Assembly: GCF_900496995.4 (NCBI RefSeq)
Contig: NC_044004.1
Span: forward strand, 56,760,224 to 56,824,223
DNA from: Aquila chrysaetos chrysaetos
Lineage: Eukaryota > Chordata > Aves > Accipitriformes > Accipitridae
Direction of reading: 5' to 3'
Length of the DNA stretch: 64,000 nt
Shown: in pieces, positions 35,701 through 50,700 of the stretch
How positions within the stretch are numbered: the stretch's first letter is position 1
Layout of the letters: each line of letters starts with the position of its first letter
The notes under the pieces: generated by a model
What the model saw: only the letters and a program-made list of their open reading frames with translations
Databases searched by the model: none
What the model was told of the DNA's origin: nothing
Position numbers and translations under genes: made by a program

Positions 35701-38700
35701 TCAGAAACACAGCACTATACTAGCTACTAGGAAGACAATTAACTCTATCCCAGCAAAACCAGGACACCCCCCCACCATTATGGGGAAAAGAGAGGAGAGA
35801 AGGAGGGGAATAAAGCACCATCTGAAACAGTACCTTTTGGAACTTTACCCTCCATCAGTGAAGTTAGCCTTGTGTTTTCTCGAAATACAGACTGCAACTC
35901 TTTCTGCAAGTCAGCTTGCATTTTTTTGTAACTGGCTTTTCCTGCTTCTATTTGGCTTTGGTAGAATTGAACATCCTTTTGCATTTGCTTGTAATTATTT
36001 AAGAGTTCATTCTTCAGGAAAACAAAACATGAAATTCACACACAAAATAAAAGTCTACTTGCTCAACATTTAAATATTCCACCTGTCACATTTCCTGTTG
36101 TCACTCTGAACAAACAACTTTGGCCTTGATAAATACGGCAGTAAAAGACATAACTTAACTACATTCCTGTCAGAGTCCTACAATGCAACATACCTTATCT
36201 CAGAGGTCAGGACCATAACTGCTTCTACTACTTTGTCTTTACTCCTTCAATGCTCAAAGTAAGCTCCATCCCACTTCTCTGAGTTCACATCTCTCATTCT
36301 CTTCTGTTCTCTGATAAAATTAGGTTTGGAGTCTTATGTCCTACTAACTCCCTAAAGACTGTTCATCTGCTCGCTCTCTCTACTGGTAAACCTAAAACTA
36401 ACCATGCACTCCTGTAGTAGAAGCCTCTATTTTCTTTTTATCTTTCTCCTGAAGACCCATTTTCCATTAATTCCATAATAAAAACATTATTTGGAGCACA
36501 AGTCATTAGCTTTCTCCAAACACTAGCACATCTTGTCTTTATCGGTTGCCTCCTTCACTAGTGTGGGAGCAGATAGGCCCTTAACAGCATTTTGTACAGC
36601 TGTAAATGCAGTTTAACAAGTACTTGCCATCTTCTCCTTAAGCTCCAGATTTTCAGTTCTGAGAAAAGCAGATTCTTTTTTGGCATCCAAGGCTATGGTT
36701 TCACTATCGAAGAGGGATTTATTCAGCTGCTGAATTTCCTCAATTAGCTTATCAGAATCTCCCTGAAAAAGACAAATAAATACTCAAATAAATCAAAAAA
36801 TATATAGACATACTAAAGCAAACGTGTTCATTATAATGTGTTTAAAATGTAAATACAGGTTCAGAAAACTTGGTAAGTTTACTCTGAAAAGAACAGTAGC
36901 AGGCTCGTCAGAGATGGGATAAAGAGCAGCATTTCCCATAGTTTTACTTCACCAGAGTACTGCTGTATGATCATGTAGTAATTAGCATTTTAAGTTTTGT
37001 AAAAAAATTTTCCTAACGTCTGTAAGGAAGCAGATTTCAATTATACCAAAGTTATATCTAAATTTAACCCACCTCCAACAAAACCAAAACTATCTCTCAA
37101 CCCAGCAGAAAACTCAAATTTACCACTGAAAAAGACGTGTCTTTTTTTTCCGCTCCTGCTTTCTGTAATTCTTCCACACGATTCTGTAGTATCTTTATTT
37201 TGTTCTCTTTCTCTTTCAGCTGCTCCAATTTGGAGTTTATTTCTGCCTAAAAGTTGGAGGAAAAAAAGGGATAAGGAAGATTCTAGTGCCCAGTTTGGTT
37301 TTTCCAAGTAAGAATTTAACAAAAACCTGCTTTGTACATAGTAAGCATTCATGAGTTTTAGACATATCCTCACAGCTGGTAAGACTAACCGGAGCCCAAT
37401 GATGTCTAGGTTGTCCTCAGCAGATGTAGTATTTCAAGATAGACAAACCGAGCACATTTCATACAAGTCTTATTGCATGTAAATTAATGGACAGGCTCAC
37501 CTCAAGTTCCTCATTGTACACTTCAGCATTTGAAACTAGATTCTTTAAGTTGGTAATTTCATGCATTAGTTGTATCTGTGGAGCAAATTGAAGCAAAATT
37601 GCAGAGGATGTTAGAAAGCACCCACACCAGTAGTTTTAGTTGCCAACACCATGAAAATAAGCAAGGTCAATCTTGTGTTTTCTTTTCTATTAGTGGGCAA
37701 ACCATATAAAAACAAGCATATCTATTTAAACAGCTACAAAGCAAGTTGCTACATATTCTTTCAAATGGATAGATAGGATGCAAAGCTGTTTTATCTTCCC
37801 AGTCATTAGACAGGATTCAAGTACAATTTAATCTGCAACAGCTCAAGAAGCAAGAGCTACGTGATCAAAGTAATTAATGCAGGAATTGTACAGATACAAC
37901 ACTTCAAATTCTAGTCACGTTAAGCACCTTTTTATGACACAATGCAGATATTTATGATTTAATCTATTCACTAGCAAGAATGAGAAGGTGCCAAAATTGA
38001 GGTAAAGCAAGCCATGAACACATTCAGTGGCATCCTCTGAAAGGAGGCACAAGTAGAAGAGTAGATAGGAAAGCATTTCTAAAATTGAAGAACTCTTTTC
38101 TTTTAGTCTTTGTTAGAAAAGCTTTACAGTAAGCACTCATCTACAAGTACTCCTGTAGAGTCACAAGCGTAGGTAAGGAGAAAATCCAATCTGTAGTTTT
38201 AAGATCAGTGAAAAGCTTTAAAACAAGCGCTGTCCTATGAGTATTTCTATATAGTTAGAAGTATAGTGAGACAAAAACCCAATCTATAATCTTAAAATCA
38301 CAGTATGGTTGTAGAAGATATGGTACAATACTACTGTCAGAAGTCATTTAATGTCATTATTCAGAATAACAGAGTTTACCTGTATATATATCTGTGGTGA
38401 TTTAAATTGATGTATTTCAACTAATGTATTTAGTGAAGTATGTGACCTTTCAGTGTTGCTTTAATTAACCGGCTACATTGGTATCAGCAAATGCTTATGT
38501 TTTATGGACTGTCTTCAGATGCATATCTGAAAACACGAATCATTCAAAAAGCAATTCTTGTAATAGATGCAATGTTCTAAAGTAGCTTCTGTTATTAGAT
38601 ACACAAAAGCTTTGCAGGGAAAACTAGCTGAGGATTTGTTAAATGTTGGCTGATAAGGAAGATAGCAAAATTAGTCTAGCATATAAAAGATCTTCTAAAA

Positions 38701-41700
38701 AGAATCTTAAATACAAGCTAAACCATAATCTATTATGGATCCATTTTGTTTAAGGCCTATAAATCTTTGTAGGGAACACAATGGAAATGAGAGATTATCT
38801 TGTTAAATTGTAACCTGAAACAACAATGCAAAAGGCTGTATCTTCAGCTTCAACCTTAGTTTCGTGGTCAGAGGATATTAAACAGACTAGCATGTACAAG
38901 TAATCTGCAGAGAAGGTATCAGGAAAGAAATGGAATAGTACACCCATGTCTCAATACCTCAAGTTGTTGGTTTTGGGGTTTTGTTTAGGGTTTTTTTTTT
39001 TGTTGGTTGGTTTTTTTGCACTGTGACTTATTTCACAGTTTAGCCCTTGGGCAGCTAGAACCTAATACAAGTAAAACATATTTTGGGTTACAGAATCAGA
39101 GCATAAAATGTTTGGAAAAACAAGGTATATCTCCACTAACAGAACAAGGAGGTGAAGAGAACTGAAAGTCAGCATTTCCTATATCATAGGTTATCCAGTA
39201 GGTAGGTTTACCTTTTCTGACTTCCAGGCACAAAATACATTCCAGTTTTCCACAGACATTTCTATTCACGCTATTAATTTTACATATTTTATTACTAAGT
39301 TAAATAATATGGTAAAAGTTAATGCTCGCATAGTTCAACAGATTACCAAAAGCCAGAGCTATCTTGGATTGTAAACCAAGATGTTTTACACAAGAAATAT
39401 GTGAAATATGGTTTAGCAACCATACTTTAACTTCAAAACAGTTCTAAAATATATTTATGCAGCAAAGCAACAGTTTCTTGTAGAAATCTAGAGTGAAATT
39501 CAGATCATGAATATATAAAAATAATATACGGATACATATATACACACACAAACATATGCTTAACCAGACTTCAGTATGTGATTCTCCCAAAATTTAAGTC
39601 TGAATTTTACACTCTGAGTAAATGCAGTTTAAATCCTGGGTTCATTCATTCTGTTGCTGAATGTAGCTTATAACACCATCTGTTTGTGAATTGACATCTA
39701 AGTATATGTACACTGAATAAACTCTAGAAAACATTTGAGAATAGAGAATTCTTATCTCTATTTATTGCAATGCACCTTACCTCATGATCTTTTTGTGTTT
39801 GTTTTTCCAGTGCCTCAAACTCATCCATTTCTATTTTTTCCTTCAGTTTCTCTTTCATTTCATTTATTTCTGATTTCAACTGCTCATTTTCCAATACTAG
39901 GTTATCGAACTTAGCTTGCAGGATGTTGACCTCATTTACAGCAATATCCTGAAGAAGCAGCACAAGAAACTTTAGAAGTTGTTGTTGGAATGTCAGTCTT
40001 ATTTCTGGAAAATACAGAACAGACTTACCTTTTCTAGCGCTAATGCTTCACAGAGTTGCACAGATTCTTCAAAGTCTCTCTGAGTCTAGAAAAAAAGAAT
40101 CACTTTCAGTTAACTGATCTACAAGATCAAGCAAGTTTAGTATTATATTCCTTGTTGCTTGTCTTTTCATTGCTAGTCCTGTTTAAATACCAATGCTTAC
40201 TGGATCATTTGCCACAAAACCATAGAACCATCCTACACCTTCACAGAGATTACCAAGAGACAGACTTTCTAACCATTTATAATAATTCTTCAGACATATA
40301 GAAGAATATTGCTGTTCTACAGAACAGTAAGGCAGATCTTACTGAGAAGTGTGTAACACACATGCACTGTAATAGCCAACTGAAATAGATTGTGACATTA
40401 CCCAATTCATGTTAGGTCCAGCAGTCCATTCTACATCTGAAATCTGATCAGGAACCATCAGAGATTGGTTGTCATGTTCAGAATTCTCTAACATAGCTGA
40501 AAAGAAAGATCTATTAAAAAAATACAGAGTAGCAGTAGATTTTAAACTGGAGATTAAGAATTATTTTATCAAAGAATTTTATCACATTGGAAGCAATCAT
40601 TCAACGGCAAAGTAGCAGCACACTGAGTAGGACTTCTGAATCTCATCATTTCTCTTATGAAAGGGAACAACACTGAAGTCCAGTCCCAACACTTAAGCTG
40701 ACCACCTTACCACAAGTTAATGAATACTAAACCAAATCCAGAATATATACTTAACTACAGACTAAGAAAAGCGTTTAAGTGTCAAGGAAAGAACCACAAC
40801 AGTATCCTGCAAGATTTAAAGAAAAAAGCACCACTCCCCCCCACATACAGAAAAAAAACCCCCATGACAATCCACACACAAGCAAAAAAGCTTGGCAGAA
40901 GTATAGGTAATAAGGCTGTAACAAGATGCAATTCAGCAACACTACTATCCAATTATGCTCTTGTCTTCAGTTCAACTTTCTTTGTCCCCTAGCTCCTCTA
41001 ATAAGTCCTTGAAATCCTCTATATTTCAGTCTGATCTTTGAGTAATGACTTCTCTATTCTTGTTGAGGATTTTGGAATTTCACCACCCCCCACTTTTTTT
41101 TTCCTGTCCTTTTTGGGGGGAGAACAAGGTTTGGATGGATAGTCTGTGATAAAGAATAACTTTGGCTACTTTTACAAAAAAAAAAAAAGGGGGGGTTGGG
41201 GTAGGCTGCATGGCAGAAGTATTTGTAGACCCTGCCTTTCACCTCACAGCTCTTACCTTTGGTTTTAACAAAATTAAAAGTTCAATATCCAGAAGTGTGT
41301 GTGTGGGGAAGTAATTTCCTTGGAAGGTGTGTACAAGGACATTTAGTTTTGGTTGGGGTTTTCTGTTGTTTTGGTTTTTGGCAGGGGAGGTGGTGTTTTT
41401 TTGAGGTTTTTTTTTTGCCCCCCCCCCCCCCCCCCCCCTTTTTTTTTTTTTTTTTTTTAATTTGTGCTATCAGAGAGTCAGCTTGCTCCCTATGGGAAAC
41501 TAAGTAATGCTTGCAAAGTTACCCAACAGGAATTTGCTACACGTTATTTCACCTGGGATAGTAAGACTCACACTCCCACTTTTTATTTAAAATGAACCTT
41601 ATTTCCAGCACAAGAACTACCAGTGTTATTGTGCTAAAACCACTTCCCTTCCAGGCAGCATTCTTTGCTGGCAGACAAAGGTAATTTCCTTATGGGCTAC

Positions 41701-44700
41701 AGGTAACTCTTTCAAAATTGGGTTCATGGAACATAATTTGGGTAGTATAGTGACAACTAAATGTAGTTTTCATATTAGCAAATTAATTTGCATTATAACT
41801 TAGATTTATTAAAAAGGAATTACTTCTAATTTCAAAGCTGCTTTGCAGAGTTTCCTTATTGTTTTCCTGAATATACTTACAATCCTCCATGTCTGGTAGT
41901 GCCGACAGAGACATTTTCATTTTTTTTGTTTCAGCCAGCCTTGGTTTTTCAAAGTCTTCAAAATAGCTCACATTCGCCTGGTTTATTTTACCAGGAGCCC
42001 AAGTAACTCTTCTTCTTCTCTTGGTCTTTAAAAAAGTATTTACAGAAAAAGTGATACAACCAAAGCACTAAGTAGCGAGTAGATGTCGCATTAGACTAGT
42101 TCTATAATAGTACCAGCAGCTAACTAGCCAGTTGTTTGCAGTTTCTTCAAAATTAAACCACAGCATAACGGTTTGAAACCAAAAGTCTCTGCAGTCTGTT
42201 CACTGCAAGGCAACATTGAATTGATACTCACTCAGAAGTTATTTTAGAAGTTCTCCTTTAAAAATAAGAAAAATTATGTGAAAATTGCCTATCAGACTTA
42301 TTCTTCATTGTCAATATAACCCTATGCATTTAACATTATCTTTTGCAAAGTACTTTAGAGTTAACAAATAAGATCTAGAACAAGTGCTTACTTTAGCATT
42401 CTGTTTTGAGGAAAAGGAGGCAGAAGTCACCAGCATCTCAGTTAAGTTTCGTATTCTATCTTCCTGTACTTTTTGAAGAGAATTTTTTTCTTCCAACAGC
42501 TGGGCCAGTTGGTCTTTCTCCATTGCGTGAATTTGAGTCTTTGAAGACACCTTGCATAAAAAGAATATTAACCAAACTGACATTTTAAGAGCACAAACTA
42601 CTACTACAGAAGATACACAATTACTAATACTTAAAAAGTACACACATTCTTTTAAGCCTGGAAGAGCTGTCTTTAATCTTTAACAATGAAACTGACAATT
42701 TAGTCTACAATTTACCTGTAGACTTAGTATTTAAAGGGGTCAAAACTCCCCAAAACAATATAGCCTCAGATTTTTCTAGACAAAAAGCATTATTTCAAGT
42801 GTAACATAGTTTAAGATGACCTTCCCACAGTGCCAGAAGCCTGAAGCTCTTTTAGAACTACGATTCAATTGTCAAATAACAGCAAGCTATTCTAATGTAT
42901 GTGGTCTTTTAAAGCTTGAAGTACTGAAAATTTATTCTGATGTAAAGCAACTGCATTACAGTAGCTAGTTTTTTTGACAACTTTATAAGTTTACAATACT
43001 TCAGAGTAATTCAGAGTTCACATGGGATTTTGGAACAAACTCTTCTGTACTTAGTGAAGTACTTTCCTCACTATCTCAGAAGATAGCAAGCAAACATACT
43101 TCTAGGCACAAGTTTATACTGCAAATTAATTACCTTAAAAAATAAGAGGTTAGTTATTTTTCCTTAAACTTTTCCTATGACTTTTTTTATTAAAAAAGAA
43201 AAAAAGCACATTTTGATGATTTAATTCGCCAAAACAGTATGTTCAGAATTATGATTTTCCTGTGCTTTATTTTTTATATGATCTATGCTCTAACAAGACT
43301 TGCAAGATTGCTCCTCAACTCCATAGGTTTTTGGAGAAAGATGAACACATGAAAGACCACACTGGTGGGAAGTTACTACTGTTTGTTTTCTAAATGTATC
43401 TTCTGCCCATACATGACATAACTTTTGACAGGGATCTTACGCAGTTGCAACTTCTTGCAACTCAAACTGAAGTTAAACATCAGTAAGGGGGAAAAATATG
43501 AATTAAGTTGGAATTTCTAACTGACATTCAATAAATTCTTATATTGCAATTAATTATTCCTTTTGATATGTGGCAATGTTAAAGTGGGCTGTAAGGCATG
43601 ACAAATTTCTATTTCTTAAATATGTTAACCTACAAAAAGCAAGCAATTCAGTTACTTGATCTTATTCAGTATTAGCTTTCACAAAGATATGTTGACTACC
43701 AACAGTTGTTCTAAACTTCACATCATCTTTTCAATTTCTATTCTCTCAATAGAAATGACAGATATAACTTTAAACAGTTTACCTACCCCTCCAAATTTAA
43801 CTGATTTTAGTTTAAAAAACGAATGTTTCCAAATAGCTATCAGTACTAAGGATAGATGAATTTTAATAAGTTTCTTACATACTTCCTCCAGCTGCTTTTT
43901 CAAATCCAGAATTTCTTTGCGATATCTCTTCAGGAGGGCATCGTCATCAAGTACTTCATTGACTTTCGGAGTATTCTTCATTCTTTTGGCTGTATTGGCA
44001 AACTGGAAGAATATTCTCTCATGGGCAATAGTTAGAGAACAAATATATCAAAAGACTTATTCTGTCTCATTATTTCCCAACAGAATTAAAGGGACAGTCT
44101 ATTAGATAAAGAACAACATATAATAACGGACACCAATATTTACATTTGCTTGTTTTTCATGTATTCTAAGCTTTGAAAAGGTAAGTTTACTTTGCTTGAT
44201 ATCAATACCTAAAAAGTGAAGCCTAACATTTAAGCAAAAATATACCAAGTTATTTTTTATTTAATAAAAAGCACAAGAGACTACCAAAAAGGAAGACAAT
44301 CCTACCTAAAGAATACAGTTCATAAATAGTTCAATTACCCTCCTTTCCTGCAGGACCTGTCTAACATCTTGTGTTAGCAAAGACTTGTAGTTCTGTGTTT
44401 GGAAAAGGCAAATGAGAAAACAGAGGTTATCTCCTGCCTGCAAGGTGACAGAAGGAGCTTTGTTCCAACTGCCAGAAAGCTCTAGTTAGACAACCTAGTA
44501 CAAGATGATGACTGGGAAAAGATGCTGTGTACAAAACAAATATTTCAAGTTGCAAGTCCACAGAGGACCTTTAGAAGATTCAAATGACTACAGATCCAGC
44601 AGATTACAGTTTCCACCCCTCCAATCTACAATGAAGCCCTGAGTCAGAATAATGCTTGAAAACAGGCGAGACGTTTTACCTGAAGAGTACTGAGCGTTTC

Positions 44701-47700
44701 ATCAAAAGAAATGGGAGTAATTGTACAAATAATAACTGTCTTAGCATTTCCTCCAAGGGAGTTCTGCAGAATTCGAGTCAGCTTGCTGTCTCTGTAATTT
44801 ATGAAGCTGATGAAGAGGGAAGGAAAAAAATTAAGAAAGAATTCATATTTTTGTATCAAAACCACACAGGAAATATCTTTTCTAGAGGTAATAGGTTATT
44901 TGAAATAGTTACCCACATAAAATAGGATTATATATAAAGGATTATAATTTCTTAGTTTATTAGTGACTTATCTTAAAACAGGTATACAAACACAAGTGCT
45001 TACCCAGAAGGGTCATCACAAAGTTTTTTGATAACTTGACCCAGAATGAACAAACTCCGGTTTATATTGCAGCCTTCTTTCAGTCGGACACCTAGGTATC
45101 ACACAGTAATTTTTTAAATTTATTTTTTAATTTAAAACAACATTAAGATACATTTTCAACCTGTCAAGCTTTTGTGCTATGTTACGCTCAGAGATTATTC
45201 AAGAGTTAGATCTCAAGTGCCACAGTGCACTATGACCCATCAGCAACCAGTATCAAATCCTTTATAATAGCTGAAATGCATCAAAATAAGATAGTAATCT
45301 ATCACAAATAAACATTAATAAGCTTTACATAGTAAGCAGCTGGGGCCATAAGAACTTTAATTTTGTTTCCTATTTAAATTTTGTAAATGCCCATATTTAC
45401 ATGTCTAACAAACCAGCCTTAGATACAACTTTTGGGTTAGTTATTCCTTGTAAGAGAGAATATTAACTTGTGTTCCTCTCAGATCACTTTTTTATGATAA
45501 ACGCATTTTTGTGCAGCTTCATGCTGTCATTGTTAACAATCAAGCTTCCTCTTTAGTTAAAGAGTTCAGCCATCTATTCAGTCTTTACCTTTACATACAA
45601 GTCCCTACAAGCTTCTAATGATTTCTTTACTACAGGTGAACCTTTACTGATTCATCTCCATTCTATTAGTTCAGTGCATGACTGTTGCTGGACCTGCTGT
45701 TCTAGAAAAGTCATATTACTACCTAATTGTTTGCACTTTACAGCATTTTCAGTATTTTCCTGAGTAGATCCTACCCTACCAGGGGGAAAAGGGACTATTT
45801 GTAAACAATAAGTAGCACAATAGCACATAGAGCAAATAATTTCCTTTCTACCATAGCCTCTTATAAGAGTTTATTAACTCTAAGAAGTGGTCATCAGGAG
45901 AGTCCCATTTAACACTCACCTTCAGATCCTGTTTGACTAGCTCTTTCACTGCCTGCCAGATCTACCAAGTTCTGCAAATCATTAAATATTTCACAGGTTA
46001 GTTCTGAGACAATTCAGTTTTAGATCCTCTTAATTCTAAATCTCTGCTAAGAATTTCATAAGATTCATACACTTAGAAAAAAACAAGAAGTCTGTCATTA
46101 TTGGAAGTAATCCATAGCTACTACACACATACCAACCAACTCTTTCAAGGTACATAAGGACATGGAATAAGTTTGTATGAACTCTATCATACCACCCTGA
46201 ACAGCGTTTCAAACTTGCAGTGCAATTCCTCCTACCCTCACTAACAAAAAGATAAAACGTAGTTTCTCAATACAGAAGTGTTAACTACAGATTCAAGCTT
46301 AGGAAGCTTCATGGAATCACAGATCATCTGGTTCAATCTTTCATGGGAAAGAGAGCTTGGATGAGTTATCTAGCACCCTGTGCTGAATTGGCCGTATGTC
46401 TCTCCTTGCCTGTCATTGTGGAGATAAGGAAAGGAAGAAATTAAATACCAGAGGAAAAGCCTCTGTCATGGTTTAACCCCAGCCAGCAACTAAGCACCAT
46501 GCAGCCACTCAATCACTTCCCCCCCCCACCCAGTGGGATGGGGGAGAGAATCAGGAAAAAAGAAAAGTAAAACTCGTGGATTGAGATAAGAACAGTGTAA
46601 TAGAACAGAAAGGAAGAAACTAGTAATGATAGTAATAACAATAATAAAATTACAATAGTAATAATAAAAGGATTGGAAAATACAAGTGATGCACAGTGCA
46701 ATTGCTCACCACTCACTGACCAACACCCAGTTAGTTCCTGAGCAGTGATCCTCCCCCCAGGCCAACTCCCCCCAGTTTACATATGAGATGTGATGTCACA
46801 TGGTATGGAATACCCCTTTGGCCAGTTTGGGTCAGCTGCCCTGGCTGTGTCCCCTCCCAACTTCTTGCGCCCCTCCAGCCTTCTTAGCTGGCTGGGCATG
46901 AGAAGCTGAAAAATCCTTGACTTAGTGTAAACACTACTTAGCACCAACTGAAAACATCAGTGTGTTATCAACATTCTTCTCACACTGAACTCAAAACACA
47001 ACACTATACCAGCTACTAGAAAGAAAATTAATTCTATCCCAGCTGAAACCAGGACAGCTTCACTCTGAATCTGGTTCAAAGTCAACTAGAACTTTATAGC
47101 ATCCCATAATGATTTGCCTAAGCAAGCAGCCCTCACTTTAATTGGTTTGTTTCAGAAGGGTAAAATCCTGTACTAACTCCACCAAGCAGCAACAGACCAA
47201 AAAGGCCAAAAAACCCTCTGTCTCCCCCTCAGTTAGTAGAGGTTACTATAAAGTCAGTTGGAACAGAGACAGGGTAGAAGGTGGGGGGTGGTGTAAGAAG
47301 AGTAGGTCCCATAAGTTATGGTGAGGAAAAAAAGTAGGCAGTAGTTTGCTCAGATACTGCATAAGCAGTGTTTACATTCAGATCCCAGAGCTTTTTCACA
47401 TGAAGCCAGAACAGAAAGCTATTTCCACTATGCATGTGATTGACCTCATACTATTCCCTATTCTGAGTAAGAGTGCTCATGCAGATTTTAAGCAAGCTCA
47501 AATGCTTTCATATTGATTTCATTCCTCTGGTTGATTTGGATTCTCTTCTGCAAATCAAGGAAAGGCTATATAGAGGCTTCAGAAACCAAAACAATCCCCT
47601 AGAGATCAGCAGTGTATTCCCCGCAGCTTAGGACATTTCATATACTAGTAATCCACCAAAGAGATACTAAGTGGGGTTACTTCTGAAAAAATTAATCTTC

Positions 47701-50700
47701 TGACCATTGCAGCTGTAGGCCACACATTCTTTTAACAACTAAATTTGAGGAGAAGAGAAGCCTTAAGGTTACCCACTTTACAAGTTACTTCACTGGGCTT
47801 GTCAGTCGTCAAGAACAACTGTAGGGGAAGCTGTCTTTAACAAAATGCAAGAGCACTCCGACAACAGCCCCGTATGCTCCTGCGAAGGGCATAACACTCC
47901 CCAGTCCAGCCTGAATCGTCTAGGAACTATTCCCATGTTGGAATTCCCTTTGGTGAGAAGATAGATATCTCCTCTAGATAACACCCCAGGAGTCTCCCTC
48001 TATACAGATGATCAGAAACATGATTTTTGCTCAAGAAATGCCTGCTAGAACTTAACAACAAAGCATGCTTGTAATGTCATTTTAAAGTAACATTATTCTC
48101 TCAAACAAGCAGTAACAGTAAATTCTCTACATAAATGCCTATTTAATAGCTTCTTGGAGTACAGCTTACCAAGTGGGATACCATCACAGCTCCATCACAG
48201 TTTGCATTTGCAGGGTCACTTCGTTCTCTGCTTTCAATTATCTAGAAGAAGAGGGTGCAATAAAGTTTTTGTCACTTCGAAAGTAATAAAACCCCTCCTA
48301 ATAGTGAAACAGTTTTTACCATTCTGAAGATAGTGTGAGAACGGCTGCTGTGTTCATTCATTTTTGTTTCTCCATAATGGCGATTTTCTGTCAAAAAGCA
48401 ATATTAGAATACTTCTGCTTATATTCTGATAAACTGGAGACAACAGACAAAAAGCACAATTTTAAAAACTATCTGAAAACCACTGACTTCTGAATATAAT
48501 CTCAAAGAGATACCCTATGATTCTAGATATACCCAATTCATCAATGCTTTTCTAAGATATCAGCTGATATTGGCTAAACAACTTACTTTCTCCTTTTCTG
48601 ATCCATTCCATAACTTGTTCTGGGGCAACCACCACCTCTTCAATCAGATCTTCTACATATGTGTTCCTCTTAAGAACAAAAACAGTAGTAAATTTTACTG
48701 AACTCTAAAACTCACTTCAATACATTAAGTTAACATTAGCAACAATTATTATGGTATTTATTCCATTTTGCTTCCTTCTTAAAAGGAAGCAACATCAGTT
48801 GAATGTCTTTTTACTCTGAACACAAGGGACAGGGAAAGTTTAGACCTTTATCAGAACTGTAGCCTAAAGGCACAAGAATCAAACAACAGAGATCTAGAAA
48901 GTTTCCTAAAAATAAAACTGGTAAGGGAAATATCCTTCTGGACATTTTCTGAGGGAATCCAGGAGAATTTTTCTCAGTAAATGTTTTAAGGCCATAATTG
49001 TACAACTGATAAATCTCCTTTCTTCCCAAGGTCCAAAAGCATTGATCATTTAGGGCATCGAAAGAAAAAAAACAAAACCAAACAAACCACCACAAACCAC
49101 CAGTTTTTATTATTTGCTACAAAACTTTATATAAAGAAATTGAAGATGGCATTAATACAGATTTATTTTTCCCTACTGATTATCTTACTGAATAGTTCTA
49201 GTCTGATGGTTATTCTATGTTCAGAGTAGGAGAAAAGCGTATCTATTTTGTAGATGATATGAAGATGGTATTAAAGTAACTCTGTATATCTGTTGAAGAC
49301 TTCTAACACATTGAGCTAGAGGCTTAATATCGTGTTTGTAGAAGTTTTATTAGCTAGACAACTCCCAAGTATTCGCTGCCAAAGTTAAATAAAATATACT
49401 GTCCTGGAAAACTTAAGGGATTAGGTCTACTTTTACAAACATTTGTAAAGATAAACCAGCAACAGAAAACCCAGCTTCACTGTTGTTATTCTACTGCAAG
49501 TGTCCTTGCGCTAATTCTGAAGATAATTACACAATTTGACACAGAAAAGTTTTCAACTAGATGCCTCTGAAAGCTTTTTTTTTTAACTACTTCTTTTACT
49601 CCAAGCAGATACAATACTACTACATCCACTTACATTAACATCCTCACGAATTCCCAGAGGCTTCTTTTTCCTGATATCACAAAGCAAATCTGTAATGGTT
49701 TCATTGTAGATTTCCATGTAAGAAACCCTTAGCAAGAATTCTCTATCTGGAATCTATTGTTCAAAGGAAAAAAAAAAAAAGAAAAAGAAAAAATAACAGA
49801 CTAACCAACAAACACCTTTTAATGCAAGTATTCCTAACTCAAAGGTACATGTTTGGATATCATTCCACAGATTTCTTTCCTCTCATCCTCTTTGCACATT
49901 AGCATCTACCAATATAGAGTCATTTTTCTTCTATCCCACCTCTTTCCAGCTGCATTAATGGTATATCACTTTCAGTGGGTTATAAAAGTAAGATAACTGG
50001 CCTACAGAAGCTTGACAATAGTTCTCCCACTTAAATGCCATTTCCATATCTAATTTCCTCCTGCTTAGGCTCTTTCCTCTCTGTATACCTAGTGTTCTCT
50101 CTCTGCTTGATTAGACTTACTTTGCTGCTGCTGCTTCTTCCCCTGCCTCCCTAGTAGAGAATACTGGGGTGAGGAAAGGCTGCAAATGGACTCAAGGACT
50201 ACAGCACCATGGAAAGCTTTCTTGGCTTTAGTTACTTTTATAGACCCCCTAAGGTACTCTGTGCCTCCTCAAAGGAGCAGTGACCATTTCACATAACTGA
50301 TAACAATTACCTGAAGTCCTCAAGGCAGAAGCAAGTGCTCTGCCGATGACGTTTTGGAAATCACTGTTTTAACTTACACCTTCTCCTTACTTCCTATTAG
50401 TATTTAGCAATTAGCCTATGATTCTTTTGAAAGCCTGAAATAAGTAAATTTAGTGTCATATTCTTCCCACTAAAAAAGTCTTCAATACTGTCAATTTTTT
50501 AACATTTTAAAATAGCAGAATAAACACAAAGCTTCACATTACCTTATCTACCACATTAATGAGTGAGCAACCATTTATACTTGTAATCAAGGTTTAGGAT
50601 ATTCGCAAGCTTAACAACCCCCCTCAGTTTTGTTCTGATTTGATTCTGACTAATAGAATCCCATTATCTTTTTTTTAAACCGCTCATCTTTGCAAGGCTA

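Noticed and set aside
37041..37373. 110-codon minus-strand open frame
   Set aside because: It overlaps CENPE exon 19 in a different frame; the real frame is fixed by phase and homology.
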